Shown: piece by piece, positions 11,395-21,730 of the stretch
How the letters are laid out: each line of letters begins with the position of its first letter
How positions within the stretch are numbered: the stretch's first letter is position 1
Origin: Balamuthia mandrillaris
Taxonomy: Eukaryota > Discosea > Longamoebia > Balamuthiidae
DNA: 64,000 nt
Reading direction: 5' to 3'
Assembly (NCBI GenBank): GCA_031835245.1
Contig: JAVKOQ010000060.1
Location: forward strand, 62,001 to 126,000
Program-made: the position numbers and the translations under genes
The notes under the pieces: model-generated
Seen by the model: the letters and a program-made list of their open reading frames with translations, nothing else
The model's database searches: none
Told to the model about the DNA's origin: nothing

Positions 11395-12268
11395 CACAAA
11401 ACTCAGCAGGAGGCTGACTCCTTTCCCACAAAGCGCAGCAAAGGAAGCACAAAAGCAAGCTCAGAACTGGCTCAACATCAAAAGGAGATTCAACCGTGGG
11501 TACTTGACCGACTTACACCCCAACAAATAGCAGAACGGCTTCGAAAGAAGTACAAGTACAACGATACGCAGGTGAATAGCAAAAAGGTATCAGACCGTAT
11601 TTCTTATTTAAAGAAAAACAGTCTCATCAAGCTTCCTTCAACCAACTCAAATGAAAACTTGTTAAAATGTACGTCCTTCTTTTCTATTTTTCATTTATGT
11701 TTATGCTTTGTTGTGGACGCTTTTTGAGGCTTTTGTTTTGGTTGTAGGGCAAGAGCTTAGTGATTCTATCACAAAAGCACACCTCAAACCAGACCCTGCT
11801 ACACAAGTAACTGAAGAAGAGCCATATGAAGAGGAAAAGCAGGAAATCATAGCGGCAAATGAGGCATTCCTTCTTCAGGAAAGAGAAAAGACAGCAGCTC
11901 TTCACTTCAAAGAGGTCGGGCTTTACTTTGAGCACACCACTCCCGATAAATACATCATGCTTATACCAAAGCAAGCTACTTCTTCAGTTTCAGTTCGCCT
12001 TGGCCAGCGTGCCCATGATAGAACAGAAGAATGGATCGAGTTGAAATGGAAGGTGGACCCTCCTCCAATCGAAGTGTTGGAACTAACAAGAAAAAATCCT
12101 ACCGAGTTTGCTTATCAGCAAAGAGAGGTTGTAGTTCGTCTTGTTCCTCCTGCCCCGATTGAATATCATCATCGTCAAATCCTTCGCTGGCCATCAGACT
12201 CAGACACCAAGTGGCTAGTGCTTATGCTCCCATGGAGAGTGAACGAGGATGATGAGCTTCGCTTGTAA
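11395..12268 (+). CDS. Helix-turn-helix protein of unknown family (5' end unresolved)
   Basis: Two visible exons, about 11395-11668 and 11748-12268, spliced GTACGT...TAG. The first encodes a helical basic segment with a winged-helix look (LTPQQIAERLRKKYKYN, then KKVSDRISYLKKNSLIKL). The second encodes acidic and mixed sequence with VGLYFEHTTPDKYIMLIP, LRWPSDSDTKWLVLMLPW and a stop after DELRL. No ATG lies in frame between the upstream TAA at 11385 and the first codons, so a 5' exon must exist. One candidate is the ATG at 11206 with a GTTTTT donor at 11233, but this is weak. I do not recognise the family. Its head-to-head position with the transposase relic suggests it could be the second, DNA-binding gene of the same element. 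Confidence 0.5.
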
Positions 12269-12433
12269 AGTTTATTTTGCATACGCAATAACATTTCCTT
12301 GTTCCAGCAACACCATTGCTTCATTTTGTTTTTCAGTAGAACGCCGGTTCGACTCTCGCTCCCAACAGGTTAGACCCATTGAGTTTATTTTATTTTTGTT
12401 TTTGTTTTTGTTTTTTAAATTTCTGAAGAGAAG

Positions 12434-14609
12434 ATGAGAAAGCTGAGAAGGGCTGCTCTTGCCACGACGGTTTTTGTGGGGGTAGGTTTTTTTTGAGAGC
12501 CATCGAATCCACCAAAGAAAACAGTACTCTAACTTGATGGCTTTCTTTTTTTGTTTTTTGTTTTTTTTTTTTTTCCAAGGGCACAGCAGCGGTGCTATAC
12601 ACCGGTCAGCCAAAGATAGCCTTTTCTCCCGCTCTAAAGTGTAGTCTCTTCTTGCCATGTGTTCTTTCTGGTAACCTCACCGCCACTCCTTCTCAAATTT
12701 GTTGTTCTCTTTCTTTCATCGCTATCCTTCTTTTCTTTTTGTTTTCTTCTTGTTCTTGTTGTTCTTGTTCTTGTTCTCCTTCTCCTTCATTCTCCTTCAC
12801 CACCATCGTCATCTTCACCGAAACCATGAAACAGGTGCCGAACTACAGTTTTCCCATGCCGAAGGTAGCATTCGAGACGGCGCTTTGCTGCTACAAGACC
12901 TGTCCATGAAATGGAAAGAGTGGAGCCCACTCGCAAATACTTTGGGCCTTCCTTCGCTCTTCAAAAAGCAGTTCAACGTGGAGATAGAAGCAAAGCGAGT
13001 GGAGCTACTCTTTGGCCAGAACGAAACGGAAGAGGCGGAGGAACAAAGCGGTTTGTTGGATGCCCATGAACGAAAGGAATGGCAACAACAGTGGATGCAA
13101 CGAACGCAAGAAAGAAACAACGTGCGATGGTGGAGGCTAGAACGGAAAAAGCTGAACAATAACGCCAAAGGAACAGATGAAGAGGAGAAAACAGTGCAAA
13201 CAAAAGTGCTTTTGTGGGAGCACGTTCAAGTGGAAGGTTTGCGAGGGTGCTTTGAAGTGCTTGAACGGGAACAAAAGCAAGAGAAGAAGGAAGAAACGGA
13301 CTTTTCCTTCAGGTACTTGCGGCTGCCAGATTGTGCAATGAAGCTTGTGGACTCGGCTGTGCAGGGACACAAGAGAGAACGGGCAGAGTTTCCGTTGGTA
13401 CATTTTGAAAGCTTCGAGGCCAGGAACTTTGATACCACTCGAGTTCTTGCTTCCGCGCTTCATCATACTCAATGCCAAGGGTACCATTATTCTCTTCTGT
13501 TCTTTTTCCCTTTCAGTTCTCTTTCATGTTCTCGCTCTTGTTTTTCAAATGTACTGACTGTGCTATGGGCACAAAAGACATGTAAATGGGCACCCCTTTC
13601 ACATCAAGCACATCAAACAAAGCCTTTCCCCGTTAAACCCCCCAGGAATCAGCTACAACAAAGACGGAGCAGAAGAAAAACTAACTCACGTCCACGCAGA
13701 TGGGCTGCCCATCCTTGTGCTGGCCAAGTACTTGCGTCCTCCTCTGTCATGGATCACCGCGGCCAACATGCACTTGGACTTGAAATTCTCCCCCCTGCTC
13801 TTTCCTGGATGCACCGTCGTAGACTGCTCTTTATCTCTTCGTGATATTCGTGCTGAAGTTCCTTTGCATCTTCGACAACCCAACCTACAGCAAATAACTC
13901 TCGTTGACACACTCGAATCACTCGAGCAGATTGCACAGCGCCCTGAAACCGAGTTTCAACAAAGAGCTATAGAAGCAATGGCGGTTCCTCTCGTCCGCTT
14001 CATGAATGCCAACGCAGCCTCAGGACTTTCGCTTCGCTTTCGAGTGAACGTGGGCAACGCAGACCTCTTCCACGAGGAAGAGCAGTTCCTGCAAGACCTT
14101 GCCATGGCGATAGCTGTGGATCTGATGCAACAAGGCGCAAGCTACATCTCCGAATTCACGCTGGGCCAAGCCAGAGACATGATCCTACGACAACTCCAGC
14201 AGTTCACTGGGTGAGCTACGAAGAAGAAAGCATGCACAGAAAAAAAAGCAGTGATATTGAACAAAAAAAAAAAAGGCCCCAAGCAGAGATTATCAGATAT
14301 TTGTAACAGCGAGGAATGCCGAATGCTGTTTTGCGCGCAAACAGGAGGGAAACTTCGGCACGCAGAGGCGCGTGGCCAAATGGAAAGGCGTCTGCCTACG
14401 GAGCAGAAGATTGTGGGTTCGATCCCCACCGTGCCTGATTTCTTTTTTTTCTGTTGTTTTTTTTTTAACTTTGCACACACAGCTCCGCAGAAGGGTGCCA
14501 CTTGCGGGACTGATCTAGCGCGAAGAAGAGCGGAACGACGCCTCTGCTGGCATGCGTTACCGGCGCCTTTGGCTTCATCGCCGGTCACATCGTGGCCCAA
14601 CTCTTCTGA
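12434..14609 (+). CDS. Mdm31/Mdm32-like mitochondrial inner-membrane protein
   Basis: Five exons: 12434-12481, 12580-12670, 12835-13480, 13578-14210, 14519-14609; 502 residues (yeast Mdm31 579, Mdm32 622). A basic N-terminus, MRKLRRAALATTVFVGGTA, fits a mitochondrial signal plus first membrane span. The middle shows VEGLRGCFEVLERE, then FPLVHFESFEARNFDTTRV, NGHPFHIKHIKQ and LRPPLSWITAANMHLDLKF, in the order I know from fungal Mdm31 (a family of mitochondrial morphology and lipid homeostasis). The last exon encodes a C-terminal span, LLACVTGAFGFIAGHIVAQL, also expected for the two-span family. The last intron (14211-14518) contains a tRNA-Arg gene. Exon 5 fits phase exactly. Without it the protein would stop at 14214 and lose the second span. 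The assignment rests on motif order, not an alignment. Confidence 0.6.
14366..14437 (+). tRNA. tRNA-Arg(ACG), nested in an intron
   Basis: 72-base cloverleaf. Acceptor AGGCGCG pairs with CGTGCCT (one G-U); D arm GCC/GGC; anticodon stem TCTGC/GCAGA around loop CTACGGA, so the anticodon is ACG (reads CGU, and CGC/CGA if A34 is edited to inosine). T arm is GTGGG-TTCGATC-CCCAC, with discriminator G. A Pol III T8 terminator follows at 14443. It lies in sense orientation inside the last intron of the Mdm31-like gene. Confidence 0.95.
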
Positions 14610-15055
14610 ACAACGTTTCTTCTTTCTCTGATTTTTTTTTTGTTTTTTTGCTCTTTTTACTGGCTTCTTTTGCACACAGTGTTGCTCGTGTTCTCAGCAG
14701 CACTCAAATCTTCTCACATGACACAAGAAGCCATGAATGAAGTAGTGGCTAGTTTATATTTCCAAAAGCAAAGGGAGGGCCTGCCGTTCTCTTCTGTCGC
14801 CTAAACGGGAATAGAAAGAATCAAAAAAAAAAAGAAATCAGGCACGGTGGGGATCGAACCCACAATCTTCTGCTCCGTAGGCAGACGCCTTTCCATTTGG
14901 CCACGCGCCTTTGCTCTCCTGCCATCATCTCAAATTTAAAACGGGGCTGCTTTCATTTCATTTCTTCTTCGAAAGTGACCACTACGTTTTTCTTGGAATT
15001 GTAGTTCGTATTTTTTTTTTGTTGTTTTCTCTACGGCGTAGTGACTGGCCACGAG
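14610..15055. other. Spacer between Mdm31-like and TLC genes
   Basis: 446 bp holding the inverted tRNA-Arg copy and, downstream of it, a T-rich leader to the TLC start codon. No other gene seen. Confidence 0.5.
14839..14910 (-). tRNA. tRNA-Arg(ACG), second inverted copy
   Basis: Identical over the 72-base mature region to the copy at 14366-14437 but on the opposite strand, so the two are convergent. The downstream GATTTC plus T-run is shared too, so the duplication includes the terminator. It sits between the Mdm31-like gene and the TLC gene, 145 bp upstream of the TLC start codon. Confidence 0.95.
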
Positions 15056-15321
15056 ATGAGAGCAGAGGTTCCCTCGGAGGGTACGGTGGACCTGCACAGC
15101 ATCCCCCTGCCCTTCTACGTGGAGGACCATGGCTTTTGGTCCGTTGTGCCGCTGAAGACTTTATGTGCGGTGTTTCTAGCCTGCGTGACGCTCTCTTTCC
15201 TCTCGGACAAAGCCTGCCACTTCCTGTTCGAGCCCTACAAACGCTTTAGCAGGCATGACCGAATACGCTGGAACTTAAGGTCCGTCTTCTTCTCCCTCGC
15301 TCACTCACTCACTCAGTCTGA

Positions 15322-15354
<33 letters not shown>

Positions 15355-16472
15355 AATGTCTTCACTACACTTTTATTTTTAATGATCGATCACTCACTTT
15401 GTGCTCATCTCACACCACTCTCCCACTACTTGCTTTTATTTTTTGGTCCCATCCAATAGAGTCATTGCCCTGATCCATGCCTCCATTGCCACTGTGGTAG
15501 GCTTTCGCATCTTCCACTTTGAGCTGCCCATTTTCAGGGACGTGATCGCGGGTTGGTCCGACTCGTGCTACATGATGAGCCCATTGACCACGGGCTACAT
15601 GATATTCGACCTCCTTGTGCTGTGCAGCAACTCCAAGCTGCTTAACGACAGCCCCAGCATTCTCCTCCACCACTTGTACATCATCTCCGGTGGCATTCTC
15701 TTCTGGGTCTATGCTCCTGTGGCTTGGGTTCGTTTCTTCTCTATACTTCTCTTCGCTTATTCTCACTTCTCGCCTGTCTTTTCTACTTTTCTTCCGTTCT
15801 TACATTCATCATACTTTTGTTTCATGCTCATTCTCTTTGTTCAACGTTATACTGCTCCTCTCTCTCTCTCTCACCCTTTCTTTTTTTAAATGTTCGTTAT
15901 CTTCTTCTTTCTTTCCATTTACTTACCAAACAATGCTTTGGTAATAGGGCTACTGCTGTTCCTTGATGGTCACCGAACTAAGCACCATCTTCCTCCACTT
16001 CAACGCCTTCTTCCTCCTCTTAGACCAATACAGTCTTCTCAACCTTCAGAACAACAACAACAACAAAGAAATCTCCAGGCCACAACAAGCTCAACCCTTT
16101 CAATGGCGGAAAACCCGGGTCTACCAGCTCAACGGCATCCTTCTCCTCTTGGCCTTCACCCACCGCACCGTGATCAGCTTCTATTTCTCCTACTGGCTGT
16201 GGAGCGTGCAAGGGGACGTGCGGCGGGTGTCGGAGGGCTGGTACCTCTTCTTGTTTTGTGGCTCCCTGCTGTTGGCCGGGCTGAACAGCTACTGGTATTC
16301 CCTGCTGTGCCGGGCGGTGCTGCAGCACTTTGCGCCCAAGCTCTTGGGGACGACGTGGTTGAAGGAGGAAGCCAAAGCAAAGGAAGCTGGCGGAGAGGGA
16401 GAACGAGAGGGCAAAGCAGCAGCGCAAGGAGAAATAGGGGATAACGACAATAATAACAAAAAACTGCTTTGA
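15056..16472 (+). CDS. TLC-domain membrane protein (TLCD4/TMEM56-like)
   Basis: Multi-span ER-type membrane protein with a TRAM-LAG1-CLN8 (TLC) fold. Exons 15056-15279, 15460-15727, 15948-16472; 338 residues. The first span is about residues 32-51 (VPLKTLCAVFLACVTLSFLS). RWNLRVIALIHASIATVVGF begins the TLC core, then the DSCYMMSPLTTGYMIFDLLV block, and HHLYIISGGILFW with the paired His typical of TLC proteins. MVTELSTIFLHFNAFF is joined at the last splice. A Gln/Asn insert precedes two more spans and a charged Glu/Lys tail. LAG1 ceramide synthases share the fold, but the short length and motif spacing suit TLCD4-type proteins better. The ATG at 15056 is the first in frame after a stop. Confidence 0.8.
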
Positions 16473-16708
16473 AAAAGAGATAAAAAAAACGAATGTTACA
16501 AACAAGAAAACTTTTAGTCGTTTTCTGGTGAAATGAATGAATTCACCTTAAAATGGACCAATTGAAAATCAAACATAGTTTAACCTTCGAAATTTCTTTA
16601 CAATTACCCAACCAGAAATCTTATGTTGATATCGCCTTAAACGGAGCTCCTTAAAATAAAATAATTGAGACAACAAAGAAAGAAAGAAAGAAAGAAAAAG
16701 AACAAAAA

Positions 16709-16992
16709 ATGAGAGGGTCACGCACGCTCCTGGCTTTGTTGATCCTAGTTCAGGTGCTCGCTTCTTCGGTCTTTGTTGTTGGAGGTGAGGTTGCTGGACG
16801 GAAGGCTTCCTCCTCGCGCCGCATCTACGTGCATTACGACCCTCAGCTCCAGCGTTTCACTGCCTCTTCATCACTCTCTTCGGCCCGCTCCGATGGCGGA
16901 AGGGGTCTGTTGGCCGCCTTTGGAGACCTCACCAACGCCCTCAACCTCACCGGCTGGGATTGGATGCACATTTACTCCAATCCGGTTTGTTG

Positions 16993-17039
<47 letters not shown>

Positions 17040-19097
17040 GCTCTCTCTCTCTCTCTCCTCTCTCTCCTTATCTCTCATTGTCACTCCTTTTGTTTGGTGG
17101 ATTGCTCTCGTGTAGACTGTGGATCAAGAAACACAAATGTATGGAGCGGGGTTCTCTGAGGGTGCTCTTACTTCTGAGAAGATTGCCACTTGGTAATGCT
17201 CTTCGTTTTTTTATTGTTGAGAGAGAAAGAGAGAGAGAACAGAAGGGAAGACTCACTTTCATTTACCAAAAAAATAACGATAACAAACAACAAAAAGGTA
17301 TCACAACGTGCACGTAAACCTGTTCAACAACAAAACACTGCCCAAAAGTTTGTACCAGTACTTGACCACCCAAATGAATTGGGCTCGTTCCACCGCGTAA
17401 CGCCCCCCTCCTTCTTTGTCTTTTTTCTCTTGCTTCATGTCTCATGCGTTCTGTCTGTCTCTGTCTCTGTCTCTGTCTCTGTCTCTGTCTCTTCTTACTT
17501 CAACGCGTTGACATCCCTTTTCTCACAAAGAGAGCAAAAGAAAGACAGCTCTGTCTATTGGCAAACCGTATGGTCTGTATTCCGCCAAATGGATGGCTTG
17601 CTCGATGGCTACACTCAATTCAAGCCATCCAACGGCCCTAATCTTGATATACTCGTTCGTTGACTCTCTCTCTTCGTTCTCCCTCTTTTAGTGGCCTTTT
17701 TTAACTTGTCTCCCTCTGGTTCTAGGACTTTTACGTGTTGAATGCGGGTGGCGATTTAGAAGACCTCGTGAAACTCTTCAACGACAGCAGCTTCTCTTCG
17801 TTCTCCTCCCCACTCACCGACAACGCTTATAACAAGAACAAACGCCCTTCTCTCGTCAAACAAGAAGATGAACCTCCTCTCGATTTTCTGGATTGCAGCG
17901 CTATCATTCGTCTCCTTCCAAACAACGCAGAGCTCTTTGCCGGTCACACCACTTGGTCCGACTATTACAGCATGAACCGCATTTTCAAGCATTACCACTT
18001 TGGCGATACATCCGCTTTTGCTTCTCTTTATTCTGAAGAGGACGTCATGAGCAACAAGAAGATAGAGAGTCGTTCATCATCTCAACTCGCTCTCCCCTCG
18101 ATATCCTTTTCGGCAAGACCAGGAATGCTGACTAGCAAGGATGACTTTTACGTATTGAGCTCTGGATTGACGGTGCTAGAGACGACGAACGGCATTTATA
18201 ATGACTCGTTATACGAAGCTGTCAAACCAGAGGGCTCTGTTTTGTGCTGGATGAGGGTCATGGTCGCCAACTTGTTGGCTAGGTTCGTTTTGTTTCTTTC
18301 CTTGTCGTTGCTTTGTCCTTTTTTCTTAAACTTAGAAACACACCAGAAATGGAACAGAATGGACGGACATCTTCGCTCTCCATAACTCTGGCACCTACAA
18401 CAACCAATGGATGATCGTCGACTACAACCTCTTTGCTAAAGTACAACAGCAACAGTCTTCTCTTCTCCCCAACACTCTTCGCATCCTGGAACAAATCCCA
18501 GGCAAGACCGTCAGCTCGGACGTGACCGACGTGCTCGTTCGTCAGGGCTACTGGCCCTCCTACAACGTCCCTTACACTCCTTACATCTACAACATCTCTG
18601 GCTGGCCTCAAATGAAGGCCAAGTATGGCGACTCCTACTCCTATGAGCGTTGCCCTCGTGCCAACATCTTTCGTCGCAACGTCACTCAGCTTCCCAACGA
18701 GGCCTCTTGGAATGGGCTGAAAGCCGTGGGAGAGCTGTTGCAGTACAACAACTGGCAGGAGGACCCGCTCTCCTTGAAGCGTCCCAACCTGGCCATCTCC
18801 TCTCGTTACGACCTGTTGCAGGACAGACCACCCATTGCCTTTGGTGGCATCGACTCCAAGCTCATCTCTTTTGCTGGCATGAAGGGTGGAAGCGGGGTCG
18901 CTAAAGATGGAGAGAAGAGGAAGCAGGAGGAAGGAGGAGCTCGTTCCTTCCCACAGAGCAAACGGATCTTGGCCATTTCTGGCCCAACACACCAACAACA
19001 GAAGCCGTTCACTTGGGATGATCCTCGCTTCTCATCCGTGGCGCACGAAGGACAGCCCACCGTGTGGAACTTTGACTGGGTGACCATGGTTTCTTAA
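16709..19097 (+). CDS. Phospholipase B-like (lysosomal Ntn-hydrolase)
   Basis: Secreted or lysosomal PLB-like hydrolase (PLBD/laminin-ancestor family). Exons 16709-16984, 17116-17192, 17298-17396, 17531-17654, 17726-18282, 18347-19097; 627 residues. A signal peptide is evident (LLALLILVQVLASSVFVV). Then GFSEGALT, WSVFRQMDGLLDGY and DCSAIIRLLPNN follow; the Cys near residue 249 is the expected nucleophile exposed by autocleavage. Next come HTTWSDYYSM, DDFYVLSSGLTVLETTN, NSGTYNNQWMIVDY, RQGYWPSYNVPY and the terminal ISGPTHQQ...WNFDWVTM. Several N-glycosylation sequons are present. The acceptor at 18346 (CACCAG) is used because the earlier one at 18335 breaks the frame before WTDIF. Poly-charged inserts are lineage additions. 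Confidence 0.92.
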
Positions 19098-19191
19098 GTT
19101 ATTTCTCTCTACGGATAAACGTTATTAATAAACGAATAAACAACAAAACCAAAAGAACAAAAAAATAGGCCAAGCATTACAGACAACAGCG

Positions 19192-19230
19192 ATGAGTGTG
19201 GCTTGGAAGGATTTACCTCAAGAGCTGCTG
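19192..19230 (+). pseudogene. F-box first-exon relic
   Basis: ATG followed by AWKDLPQELL, then GTTTGT, closely mirroring exon 1 of the F-box gene at 19539 (AWSEFPQELL, then GTATGC). After the next plausible acceptor (near 19312) the frame closes within about ten codons and no F-box second half is seen. I read it as the stump of a tandem duplicate. It could also be an alternative first exon of the downstream gene, which RNA would settle. Confidence 0.5.
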
Positions 19231-19538
19231 GTTTGTTGTGGTGGTGCCACTTAAAGACTATTATCATTCCTGCTTGCTATCCACCCTTCCCTAACTTTTT
19301 CTCTCTTCGCAGATAAACTTTTGGTCTGCACCCCAAAAGCATTGAACATTGCATCTGTTTTTCCGATGAGAACACTCACCAACATGTTCCACGTTTTGAA
19401 CCTCCTCTCTCTCTTTGCGCACTTTGTTCTCTTATTCCCACCCGCGATCTTCCCCTCTACCTCGTGAGGTATCCTCGAGCATTTCGGTAATTACAAAGAA
19501 AGAAGGGAAAACAGAAAAGCATTGCAGCTCCGTGGAGT

Positions 19539-20586
19539 ATGGCTTGGAGCGAGTTTCCCCAAGAGCTGCTGGTATGCTTGCTCATGCAATGGTTCTTCCT
19601 GCTTTCTAACTTTCCCCCCAGGTGAGGGTGTTCGCCTCTCTTGACGCGCCGACCTTGGCGGAATGCGTTGCGGTCAACAGGGGTTGGCATGCTGCAGCTG
19701 TGGACGACATGGTTTGGAAACACCTCTTCCGCAAAAAGTTTGGCGACAGATCTTACGAAAACGAACAGCAGCTGCCTCCCTCTTCCTCAAAGCCGTGGAG
19801 GCAGAGGTTCAAGGAATGCTCGCAGCTCAAGTTTTGCTTTCACCCGCTCTGCACCACCAAGTACTCCTCGTTGAGCTCCGACTTCCTCTCCGTCAAGAAA
19901 GTGAATGGGCCGTACAGTACCAAAGCCGTTCCAGCGAGCTACTTCTTCGTCAGTCCGGCTTCACGCCTCAACCACAAGAGACAGACACCGATACAATGAC
20001 ACCTGGCTTGAAAGCTTGGAATGATACTCAGGAGAGCCAGCTCGTCTTCACGGAGTGGTCGGGAAAATTAGTGGAGCTGCAGCTCCGTGCCTCCAAGGCA
20101 TGGGATGTGGGCTTGTTTCATGTCTCCTCGGAGAAGCCGCTTTCCTTTCATCCCCTCACCTCCCTCAGGTCTTCTCCTCACTTTGTGAAGGACCTCAAGT
20201 CCACCTACAATTCAGCCGTCATTTTGAGCGTTGCTGACTTCCACGTGTACCGTTACGTTTGGAAGGAGAATGCCTCTTCTGGTATGGGAGAAGCGGGCAC
20301 AAACGGAAACGAAGAAGTGGACATGCACTCAGCAATGCTTTCCCTTGTATCTCGTCGTGACTTGGACTACTCCATCTCGGTGAGAATCGAGGGAAGGAAA
20401 AAGGGGAAGGCATGGGTCAGCTTCAAGGTGGACAATGATCCAACATTACCTTTCCCTGCTCCTCCTCCTCCTTTTGCCTTGGTGTTTGGCACTTTGCATG
20501 CTGAGGGCCAGATCCAACTCAGTCAACAGCTCATCACGTATGGAGAAACGGCCGAGATCCCCTGGTGCATGCTGAGCAATGAGTAG
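19539..20586 (+). CDS. F-box protein with an apparent frameshift
   Basis: Exons 19539-19571 and 19622-20586. The start MAWSEFPQELLVRVFASLDA, then CVAVNRGWHAAAVDDMVWKHLF and KPWRQRFKE, is a classic F-box, the Skp1-binding part of SCF ubiquitin ligases. From the F-box the frame runs to a TGA at 19999, yet coding-like sequence continues in the next frame from about 19985 (TPGLKAWNDTQESQLVFTEW onward) to the stop at 20586, with KDLKSTYNSAVILSVADFHV and a Pro-rich VDNDPTLPFPAPPPP. A net shift of -1 (or +2) is needed near 19985-20000. A 35-bp intron from 19949 would fix the frame but is shorter than any other intron here. Either a recent lesion or a base-call error; the C-terminal substrate domain is unrecognised. 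Confidence 0.6.
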
Positions 20587-20761
20587 AGACCACAAAGAAA
20601 CGCTGTCTTTCCACATAACTTATACCATTACCACTCGCATATCCTCTTTCCGATCTCTTTCATATTTTTATCGTTGCCACCACCAGTAACGAAACGCACC
20701 CAGAGGGGGAAGAAGCACAAGAAGAGCGCTTGCGAGAAGAGGTGCAAGAGAGAGACGAGTC

Positions 20762-21028
20762 ATGTTCACAGAGTGGCTGGCAAGCTTGTTTCGCACCACC
20801 AATACAGGCTTCTTTTTCTGTGAAGGAAGCGGCGGGCACTGCCCGTTGAAAGACAGTTTTCTTGCTCTGCCGAGCTGTGGCAGGTTGGGATCACCCATCT
20901 CCATGAGGATCGATGCAAGGAAGGAGGTTCAGGGAACAGGGTTTGCGGTGGGCGGCTTTCGCCTTCCTCTGCCGCCGCTGCCGTTCGTCATGGTGTTCTG
21001 CATGGGCTACGAGAGAGCGGCGAAATAA
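20762..21028 (+). pseudogene. 3' relic of the F-box gene
   Basis: A short open frame starts with FTEW and carries SPISMRIDARK, then LPLPPLPFVMVFCMGYE. This parallels the FTEW start and the YSISVRIEGRK / FPAPPPPFALVFGTLHAE end of the complete gene just upstream, but with the middle deleted and no F-box. It is most simply a truncated tandem duplicate. The similarity is judged by eye. Confidence 0.4.
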
Positions 21029-21238
21029 AAAAATCTGGCGACGGTCCGAGGGCAGAACAGGAAGCTCGGATGGATGCGGACTTGAACAAGAAGCAAAGGA
21101 ACGAAGGAATGACGTAGGCGAAGAAAGGCAGGTGTGCGCGAGGAAAAATGCTCCCCTTTTCTCCTTTTCTCCTATTCTCCTGCTCGCTGCGGTTGTCCTG
21201 CCCGGAAGACTTCCCGTCCGGGTTGCTTTGCAGGAAAG

Positions 21239-21306
<68 letters not shown>

Positions 21307-21730
21307 CGAGAGAGAGGGTTACCGGTGGAAGAACGAACCCCTCCACTGAGACTGCACGAGATTGGCAACATGGGTGCGGAGTGATTGTACGTATTTCGTG
21401 TCGCCATGAAAAAACACATTAATACAGCAACCCCTCAAGCATGTCGACAAAAATCGGCAAGGGAAAAAAAAAAACAAATTGGAAAAGAAAAAATAGAAAA
21501 GAAGAACGAAAAAAAAAGGCCCTCTCTTCTCTCTCTCTCTCTCTTCCCTCTTCTCCCTTCTTCTGCTGATTCAACAAAAGGTTTGGGTGAGCAAGAAAGA
21601 AAGTTGATCGACCAAAAGAAGGAAGAAGAAGTCTTATCACACTCGAGTGTTCATTTATTTTTTTTTTAACTGCACTCTGCAAAAACCTTCTCAACCAAAA
21701 AAAACAAAAGCAAAAGCGCAACGTACGGTG
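21029..21730. other. Intergenic, with GA repeat at 21241-21299
   Basis: About 700 bp. It contains a (GA)n tract at 21241-21299, which reads (CT)n on the minus strand, and A-rich sequence before the CCCH/NTF2 gene. A minus-strand exon pair around this tract (ATG at 21380, GTTCGT donor at about 21347) is possible but I could not build a convincing protein. Confidence 0.4.

Noticed and set aside
14471-14630. Frame PQKGATCGTDLARRR... between the two tRNAs as a separate small gene
   Set aside because: The alternative reading from 14519 completes the Mdm31-like gene in phase with a membrane span, which explains the sequence better.
20968-21380. Minus-strand gene around the GA tract (ATG near 21380, GTTCGT donor)
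   Set aside because: The intron signature is right, but no exon combination gave a recognisable or clearly biased protein; kept only as a remark.
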